Source: Martinezella miluonensis
GTDB lineage: Bacteria > Pseudomonadota > Alphaproteobacteria > Rhizobiales > Rhizobiaceae
Reading direction: 5' to 3'
DNA length: 50,480 nucleotides
Assembly (NCBI RefSeq): GCF_900094545.1
Contig: NZ_FMAH01000045.1
Location: 1-50,480, forward strand
Shown: positions 46,371 through 50,480 of the stretch, one piece after another
Layout: each line of letters opens with the position of its first letter
Numbering within the stretch: position 1 is the stretch's first letter
Notes under the pieces: model-generated
The model's input: only the letters and a program-made list of their open reading frames with translations
Database searches by the model: none
Told to the model about the DNA's origin: nothing
Made by a program: the position numbers and the translations under genes

Positions 46371-46386
46371 TTAAGGTGCCGTTAAC
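46371..46386. promoter_or_regulatory. Candidate CtrA binding site (full consensus)
   Basis: TTAA (46371-46374), a 7-base spacer, then TTAAC (46382-46386): exact fit to the TTAA-N7-TTAAC full CtrA box described in Caulobacter and relatives. It lies 181 bases upstream of the Hpt gene and about 300 bases upstream of the GPR-like gene. A match by sequence only. Confidence 0.55.
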
Positions 46387-46433
46387 CCTCTTTGTCTGTG
46401 CAACGCCATGAAAACCCAAGATTCTGAGCATGT

Positions 46434-46451
46434 TTAACGCACGTTAACCAT
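46434..46451. promoter_or_regulatory. Second CtrA-like site
   Basis: TTAA (46434-46437), 6-base spacer, TTAACCAT (46444-46451). The right half matches the TTAACCAT half-site used for CtrA in Sinorhizobium; the spacing is one base short of the full consensus. It lies 116 bases upstream of the Hpt start, close enough to overlap its promoter. Confidence 0.45.
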
Positions 46452-46566
46452 GTCTGGAGTTTTGCGCCCTCAATGTGCCAAAATTTAACTCGATGGCCAT
46501 TCCCCGGCCGCAAATATAGGGCGGGTCGCTAAAACAGTCATAGATAATAGACGGGAGCGTTGGCAC

Positions 46567-46929
46567 ATGGCAGCATTGAATATCGCATTTGAATCTCCGG
46601 ACAACTCGCGCGGACCGACCGCGAGGCGGGCAATCGATCTTATTCATCTCGCAAAGCAGACGATGGGCGACAAGGCCCTGGAGGTCGAGGTGCTGCAGAT
46701 GTTTGCGCGGCAAGCTCGTTCCTGCCTGCAGGAAATCGGTAGCGGCGATGCCAAGCGTATTCAGGCGGCATCCCATAAGCTGACGGGTGCGGCGAGCGCC
46801 ATCGGCGCTTTCCGGGTTGCCGATGCGGCGGCGGCGCTCGAACAGAATACGGGCGATGCTGCGCAGATGGCCGCGGTCACCACATGCGTGATCGAGGCAG
46901 AGAACTTCATTCTCAAACTCTCGCGCTGA
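46567..46929 (+). CDS. Stand-alone Hpt (histidine phosphotransfer) domain protein
   Basis: A 120-residue protein consisting of one Hpt domain. The four-helix-bundle pattern is clear, with the phosphorylatable His70 in AASHKLTGAASAIGAF, which matches the Hpt consensus HxLKGxxxxxG. Such proteins shuttle phosphate between a hybrid kinase and a response regulator, acting in the cytoplasm. No kinase or regulator is adjacent, so partners lie elsewhere. The start is ATG 46567, preceded by GGGAG nine bases upstream. It is monocistronic and divergent from the GPR-like gene. CtrA-like boxes in its promoter region suggest cell-cycle control. It is too short and different to be ChpT, which has a degenerate HATPase domain. 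Confidence 0.87.
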   Translation: MAALNIAFESPDNSRGPTARRAIDLIHLAKQTMGDKALEVEVLQMFARQARSCLQEIGSGDAKRIQAASHKLTGAASAIGAFRVADAAAALEQNTGDAAQMAAVTTCVIEAENFILKLSR

Positions 46930-47074
46930 ACCCGCAGATCCGGCAATCGCCAAAGTTTCTGCGCCGCCAGACGGATCAAACCGTTTCGGCGGCGCAAATG
47001 TTGACTGACCTGGCGAATTGTTGGAAGTAAAATTCCAGATCGTCCTTCACTCACGCATTTTGGAATTCGCTGAC

Positions 47075-47395
47075 ATGACCAAATTGACCATCATCGCCTT
47101 CGACGGCACACGCTTTGACCTCGACGTCGACGTGGGCTCCACCGTGATGGAGAATGCCGTGCGCAATTCTGTCCCCGGCATCGAAGCCGAGTGCGGCGGC
47201 GCGTGTGCCTGTGCCACTTGTCATGTCTATGTCGACGAAGAATGGACCGAGAAGGTCGGCAGCCCCGAGGCGATGGAAGAAGATATGCTGGACTTCGCCT
47301 TCGACGTTCGCCCGAACTCGCGCCTCTCCTGTCAGATCAGAATGAAGAGCGCCTTTGACGGGCTCGTCGTCCGCGTGCCGGAGCATCAGGCCTAA
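47075..47395 (+). CDS. Adrenodoxin-type 2Fe-2S ferredoxin
   Basis: A 106-residue electron carrier with one [2Fe-2S] cluster. The ligands are Cys40, Cys46 and Cys49 in ECGGACACATC, and Cys86 in RLSCQI: the CX5CX2CX36C arrangement of vertebrate-type/adrenodoxin-like ferredoxins (FdxB and FdVI relatives). Members donate electrons to cytochromes P450, or serve Fe-S cluster assembly. The start is ATG 47075 (MTKLTIIAFDG); an upstream in-frame extension lacks family similarity. It is followed by a gene-free 435-base gap. It is not next to isc/suf or P450 genes here, so the partner is unknown. Confidence 0.93.
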   Translation: MTKLTIIAFDGTRFDLDVDVGSTVMENAVRNSVPGIEAECGGACACATCHVYVDEEWTEKVGSPEAMEEDMLDFAFDVRPNSRLSCQIRMKSAFDGLVVRVPEHQA

Positions 47396-47830
47396 GATTT
47401 TCGGCTCGCGTGCCCATAGCTTGTGTTATCCTGCCGATCTGCCTGATGTGACGTTTCTTGTCCGTACCAAAAAGATGCCCCGCTCAGCTGGTGCAGCGAG
47501 CGAGGCGAGGCGGGCGCATCACCACAGGCAAGGGAGGAAACACCTGCAGCTTCAGGACGCGCCAGGAGAACACTTAGCGCATGCTTTGAAAACAAACCCC
47601 GACTGCGCCGAACAGCGAGTACGCCCGACGGCGCAGGCACTCAAAATCGTTCCGTTTCGAGACGTTGCCCGGTCTTTTGGAATCATCCGGTGCATTCTCT
47701 ATGTTAGATAGAGAAAACCTATTTCAGATTCGCGTAAAGTTCAAAGAGCGAAATTACCCGACGATTCACAGATATAGTGGCCGTTTTCACACAATTGCCC
47801 ACGTATCGGCGAAATGGAAGTCATTGCGAT
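47396..47830. other. Structured gene-free intergenic region, possible non-coding RNA
   Basis: 435 bases without a convincing reading frame: the open frames present have no motif, no ribosome-binding site and odd composition. Several stems are visible. CTGCGCCG pairs with CGGCGCAG around 47609-47642, and CTCTAT-GTTAG-ATAGAG lies near 47696-47712. On the minus strand, GCCCGC pairs with GCGGGGC followed by ATCTTTTT near 47472-47515, a terminator-like end. A minus-strand small RNA or a long 3' UTR of the DUF922 gene is possible. It does not match the SRP, tmRNA or RNase P patterns I know. Confidence 0.35.
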
Positions 47831-48469
47831 TTACTGCTGGCTGTTTGGCCGGGTGCGATAGTACAGCAATCTCTGCATGCGGCTCTGGAAGTTGATCGCT
47901 TCGATGCGGTCGAATCGGGCTTGATCGGCGTCGTGACGCTCGGTCTCCCGCGCCGTGACGGCATTGGCTCTTTCCTGAAGCGTGTCGCAATCGGCGGCTG
48001 GCCGCAGAGCCAGGATCTGTCGCTCCATCTGCTCGGCATGCTGACGGGCGATCTCGACGTGCCGGTTCTCATGGCGGCGGATATCGGCGGCCAGCGTATC
48101 CCAGATCATGGAGATCTGCTTGCTTGCGTTGCGGCGATCGCGCCAGCGGGGCAAGATGATTTCCGTAGTCACCGTTACTTTAACGCCGGAAATGTAGCAT
48201 CGGCCACCTGACTCGCTATAGGTGGCGTTGCCGCCGAAGCGAATCTTCGTCGCGCCCGGGTGATGGCTGCTGGAGCCCATCGCAAGCGGTCCACGCTCGT
48301 TCAGCGACGCATCGAGTTCATCGGCGGTGCTGCCCTTGATGTCGAAATAGGAAATGGTCTTGCGGGCAACCACCTCGGCCCTGGCCATGTCGGGCATGCA
48401 AAACGCAAGCAATAGAGCGCACGAAATACTGAACTTATGGGATGCAAGCGGCATTCGTGTTGCTACCAT
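47831..48469 (-). CDS. DUF922-family putative secreted zinc protease
   Basis: A 212-residue exported protein. The signal peptide (MVATRMPLASHKFSISCALL to an MARA-EV cleavage) is followed by the DUF922 domain, which holds the zinc-protease-like motif RRHENRHVEIARQH: the HExxH sequence plus a further His five residues on. The family is annotated as predicted secreted Zn-dependent proteases; activity is unproven. The C-terminus is a charged helix rich in Arg, Glu and Asp. The start is ATG 48469 (GGAAG about 6 bases upstream); in-frame ATGs at 48496 and 48502 would add an 11-residue tail that would spoil the signal peptide. It is divergent from folP with 77 bases between the two starts. Confidence 0.82.
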   Translation of the reverse strand: MVATRMPLASHKFSISCALLLAFCMPDMARAEVVARKTISYFDIKGSTADELDASLNERGPLAMGSSSHHPGATKIRFGGNATYSESGGRCYISGVKVTVTTEIILPRWRDRRNASKQISMIWDTLAADIRRHENRHVEIARQHAEQMERQILALRPAADCDTLQERANAVTARETERHDADQARFDRIEAINFQSRMQRLLYYRTRPNSQQ

Positions 48470-48546
48470 GTTGAACTTCCGCGAACCTTGCGGCATAGCC
48501 ACTGTGAGCGCAATATCAAGCGCAAGGTTTTTTCATTTTCAATGGG

Positions 48547-49416
48547 ATGGAACGGTTCGTGACTGAGCTTCGCAGCCAAACTTGGCATGTCGCGCATGGG
48601 CGCAGCCTCGATGTCGGCCGGCAGAGCGCCATCATGGCCATCGTCAATGTGACACCGGATTCCTTTTCCGACGGCGGGCGCTACGAGGCAGTCGATGCGG
48701 CGGTTGAGCATGCGCTGGCCTGCGTCGAAGAGGGCGCCGCCATTATCGATATCGGCGGCGAATCGACGAAGCCTGGCGCCGACACCGTCAGCGCCAGTGA
48801 GGAGCAGGGGCGGGTGCTGCCCGTCATCGAGGCATTGCGCGGCAAGACCGACGCGCTGATATCGGTCGATACCTATCGTGCCGATACCGCACGAATGGCG
48901 ATCGGAGCCGGCGCGCATATCGTCAACGATGTCTTCGGTTTGCAACGCGAGCCGGATATAGCTGCCTTGGCGGCGCAGACGGGGGCCGGGCTTTGCATCA
49001 TGCATACGGGCCGCGACCGGCAGAAGCTGCCTGACGTGATCGACGATCAACTGCTGTTCCTCAACCGCTCGCTCGACATCGCGACTGCAGCCGGCGTCAA
49101 CAGGCAGAATATCGTGCTCGATCCCGGTTTCGGCTTTGCCAAGGAGAATGCGGAGGAGAATCTGGAGTTGATGGCGCGGTTCCAGGCGTTGCTCCGGTTC
49201 GATCTGCCTCTCTTGGTCGGCACCTCGCGCAAGCGATTTGTCGGCACGATTACCGGACGCGATGCCGCGGACCGAGATGCCGGGACGGCTGCCACGAGCG
49301 CGATATTGCGCCTGCAGGGAGCAGCTCTATTCCGTGTGCATAATGTCGCAATCAACAGGGACGCGCTGGCGGTTGCGGATGCTATTCTCAGGACGCGCGC
49401 GAGACTTAAAGCATGA
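48547..49416 (+). CDS. folP: Dihydropteroate synthase
   Basis: Joins p-aminobenzoate to 6-hydroxymethyl-dihydropterin diphosphate, a folate pathway step and the sulfonamide target. It has 289 residues, a normal TIM barrel length. Signature 1 is MAIVNVTPDSFSDGGRY with the pterin diphosphate loop, and signature 2 is IIDIGGESTKPGA. The pterin-pocket segment is IVLDPGFGFAKENAEEN, and the C-terminal substrate site includes LLVGTSRKRFVG. The start is ATG 48547; a GTG at 48559 is an alternative. It is the first gene of folP-folB-folK. The gap to folB (61 bases) contains a degenerate palindromic repeat. Confidence 0.95.
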   Translation: MERFVTELRSQTWHVAHGRSLDVGRQSAIMAIVNVTPDSFSDGGRYEAVDAAVEHALACVEEGAAIIDIGGESTKPGADTVSASEEQGRVLPVIEALRGKTDALISVDTYRADTARMAIGAGAHIVNDVFGLQREPDIAALAAQTGAGLCIMHTGRDRQKLPDVIDDQLLFLNRSLDIATAAGVNRQNIVLDPGFGFAKENAEENLELMARFQALLRFDLPLLVGTSRKRFVGTITGRDAADRDAGTAATSAILRLQGAALFRVHNVAINRDALAVADAILRTRARLKA

Positions 49417-49470
49417 TCCCGAAATATAGGGGGCGGTTTTCGAACGCCGTCGTGCCTGTTCGAAACGGAG
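49409..49470. repeat. Degenerate rhizobial palindromic repeat between folP and folB
   Basis: The segment AAAGCATGATCCCGAAA begins at the end of folP and is followed by GGCGGTTTTCGAACGCC. The first part resembles a repeat unit that I recall as common in Rhizobium intergenic regions (GCATGATCCCGAAAAGTG); the second part is diverged. The folP stop lies inside it. From memory, not a search. Confidence 0.45.
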
Positions 49471-49477
49471 GGACGCC

Positions 49478-49849
49478 ATGAGCGTTGTGACATACACCAT
49501 TACTTTGCAGAATTGTGCATTCTTTGCCCGCCACGGCGTGCATGATGAAGAAGAGTTTCTCGGGCAGCGCTTCTTTGTCGATGCCGAACTCGATGTGGAG
49601 GCCGGCGATGCGCTGGAGCGCGATTCGATCGATGATACCGTCAATTACGGCATCGCCTTCACCGTCATCGAGGAGATCGTCACCGGTCGCCGTCGTTATC
49701 TGATCGAGGCGCTGGCGCTTGATGTCGCCAAGGAATTGTGCCGGCGTTTTCCGAGCATCCGGCGCGCAAAGATCACAGTGCGCAAGCCCAATGCCCCGGT
49801 TCCGGGCGTTCTCGACTACGTACAGGTGAGCGTTGAGCATTTTGCCTGA
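49478..49849 (+). CDS. folB: Dihydroneopterin aldolase
   Basis: A 123-residue enzyme that cleaves 7,8-dihydroneopterin to 6-hydroxymethyl-dihydropterin and glycolaldehyde, upstream of FolK. Family features: FFARHGVHDEEEFLGQRFFVDAEL with the conserved Tyr/Phe-x-x-H-G active site, the DTVNYG motif, LIEALALDVAKEL with the catalytic Glu, and VRKPNAPVPG with the catalytic Lys. The length is normal. ATG 49478 has GGAGGG about 9 bases upstream. Its last 17 bases overlap the folK start region. Confidence 0.95.
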   Translation: MSVVTYTITLQNCAFFARHGVHDEEEFLGQRFFVDAELDVEAGDALERDSIDDTVNYGIAFTVIEEIVTGRRRYLIEALALDVAKELCRRFPSIRRAKITVRKPNAPVPGVLDYVQVSVEHFA

Positions 49850-50360
49850 GAATATAGCAGTGCGGGCGACGCTCGGTCTGGGCGGCAATCTGGACAATCC
49901 CGTGCGCGCCATGGCGCTTGCGTTGCGCGCGCTCGACGCGCGTGACGATTGCCAGGTGGTTTCGGTTTCGCGGCTCTACCGCACGCCCCCCTGGGGCAAG
50001 ACGGATCAATCCTTCTTCTACAACTCCTGCGCGGCCGTCGATACGACGCTGGCGCCCGAGGCTCTGCTCGATGTCTGTCTCGACATAGAGCGTCAGATGA
50101 AACGGATCCGGATCGAACGCTGGGGGCCGCGGACGATCGATATCGATATCCTGACCTATAGTGATTTGGAGCAAGTGGAACCGCTGCTGTCCATCCCGCA
50201 TCCGCGGATGACCGAGCGTGGTTTCGTGTTGATGCCCCTGGCCGATTTTGCCGGCGACCTCATCGTCAAGGGCCGCAGCGTCAAGGACTGGTTGCACGAC
50301 GTCGATGTCGAAGGGATCGAGATCGCGGATACGAGCCAGGATTGGTGGCGATCCGCCTGA
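49833..50360 (+). CDS. folK: 6-hydroxymethyl-7,8-dihydropterin pyrophosphokinase (HPPK)
   Basis: A 175-residue enzyme transferring diphosphate from ATP to hydroxymethyl-dihydropterin, giving the FolP substrate. Hallmarks are TLGLGGNLDNP, SRLYRTPPWGKTDQSFFYNSC, and the signature RWGPRTIDIDIL (the two Asp bind the Mg-ATP) followed by IPHPRMTERGFVLMPL. It starts at TTG 49833, with AGGTGAG just upstream, 17 bases before the folB stop; TTG is favoured because it keeps the usual N-terminus. A terminator follows. It completes the folP-folB-folK operon. Confidence 0.95.
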   Translation: MSILPENIAVRATLGLGGNLDNPVRAMALALRALDARDDCQVVSVSRLYRTPPWGKTDQSFFYNSCAAVDTTLAPEALLDVCLDIERQMKRIRIERWGPRTIDIDILTYSDLEQVEPLLSIPHPRMTERGFVLMPLADFAGDLIVKGRSVKDWLHDVDVEGIEIADTSQDWWRSA

Positions 50361-50407
50361 CCTGAAATGAGAAAGGCCGGCATATGCAGCCTGTGTGGAA
50401 ACGTTTG

Positions 50408-50436
50408 GAGGCTCCGGTTTGACCGGGGCCTCTTTT
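50408..50436 (+). terminator. Rho-independent terminator of the folate operon
   Basis: GAGGCTCCGG (50408-50417) pairs with CCGGGGCCTC (50423-50432) with one G-T wobble and a 5-base loop, then TTTT. It lies 47 bases past the folK stop. After it, 44 bases run to the window end with no gene seen. Confidence 0.82.
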
Positions 50437-50480
50437 GGTTTCTGGGTCTATGCGGGTTTTGATGTTATGTTTATGGTGCG

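Larger units (their letters stand above)
46075..46566. other. 490-base divergent regulatory region, GPR-like / Hpt
   Basis: No gene is visible between the two divergent genes. It is AT-richer than its surroundings. It contains the CtrA-like boxes listed separately (46371-46386, 46434-46451) and a GATTC sequence (46420-46424, GANTC type, the CcrM methylation target in alphaproteobacteria). Both promoters should lie here. Confidence 0.6.

Noticed and set aside
47355..47711. 118-codon open frame after the ferredoxin gene
   Set aside because: It starts inside the ferredoxin gene in another frame; the composition is unlike neighbouring genes and no ribosome-binding site is seen.
50399..50406. AAACGTTT palindrome as a LacI operator
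   Set aside because: It lies between the folK stop and its terminator with no gene start nearby, and an 8-base palindrome is expected by chance.

Overview
The window looks like about 50 kb of chromosome from an alphaproteobacterium of the Rhizobiales, most likely Rhizobium sensu lato or Agrobacterium. The reasons are: GC-rich coding sequence with many GTG and TTG starts; a giant polar-growth protein of the GPR/RgsE type, a Rhizobiales trademark; a malic enzyme fused to a phosphotransacetylase-like domain; a STAS-MlaE fusion; a class II DAHP synthase; typical rhizobial CUT1 sugar ABC genes; and short palindromic intergenic repeats that I recognise from rhizobial genomes. I saw no rRNA, tRNA, insertion sequence, prophage or CRISPR array. 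The species is not determined.

Layout. 1-2.2 kb (minus): phosphoglycolate phosphatase (gph), then a membrane-anchored retropepsin-like protease with its terminator. 2.4-7.4 kb (plus): rpiA and a DUF2059 secreted protein, terminator, glutathione reductase (gor), DAHP synthase with a visible promoter, leader hairpin and terminator, and a GFA-type zinc protein. 7.5-13.9 kb: DUF1003 membrane protein (minus), NAD synthetase with a TolB-like propeller protein, an ankyrin-repeat protein, and a secreted hypothetical protein (minus). 14-18.9 kb: malic enzyme (minus), an LpxH-like phosphoesterase and an MFS transporter. 19-23.1 kb: a four-gene Mla/MCE lipid-transport operon. 23.1-25.3 kb: an SRPBCC protein (minus) and 6-phosphogluconate dehydrogenase (gnd), with a bidirectional terminator.

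25.3-38.5 kb is the main catabolic island. A LacI-type repressor is divergent from a CUT1 sugar ABC transporter (binding protein, two permeases, ATPase). These are followed by a GH2 beta-mannosidase-like enzyme, a TIM-barrel sugar isomerase/epimerase, a Gfo/Idh/MocA dehydrogenase, an aldo/keto reductase and a GH43 glycosidase. The set reads as one pathway: import a beta-linked hemicellulose oligosaccharide, hydrolyse it in the cytoplasm, and process the released sugar by redox and isomerisation. GC-rich hairpins sit at five of the junctions between consecutive genes, which suggests stepped expression.

38.6-47 kb: an RcnB-like secreted protein, then a 2329-residue, two-TM, helical-repeat protein on the minus strand (GPR/RgsE-like). 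It is divergent from a stand-alone Hpt phosphotransfer protein. Their shared 490-base intergenic region holds a full CtrA-type box (TTAA-N7-TTAAC), a second CtrA-like half site and a GANTC site. This is the most interesting locus in the window: a polar-growth scaffold and a phosphorelay component that may be under cell-cycle control. 47-50.4 kb: an adrenodoxin-type ferredoxin, a structured gene-free gap, a DUF922 putative zinc protease (minus), and the folate operon folP-folB-folK with a terminator.
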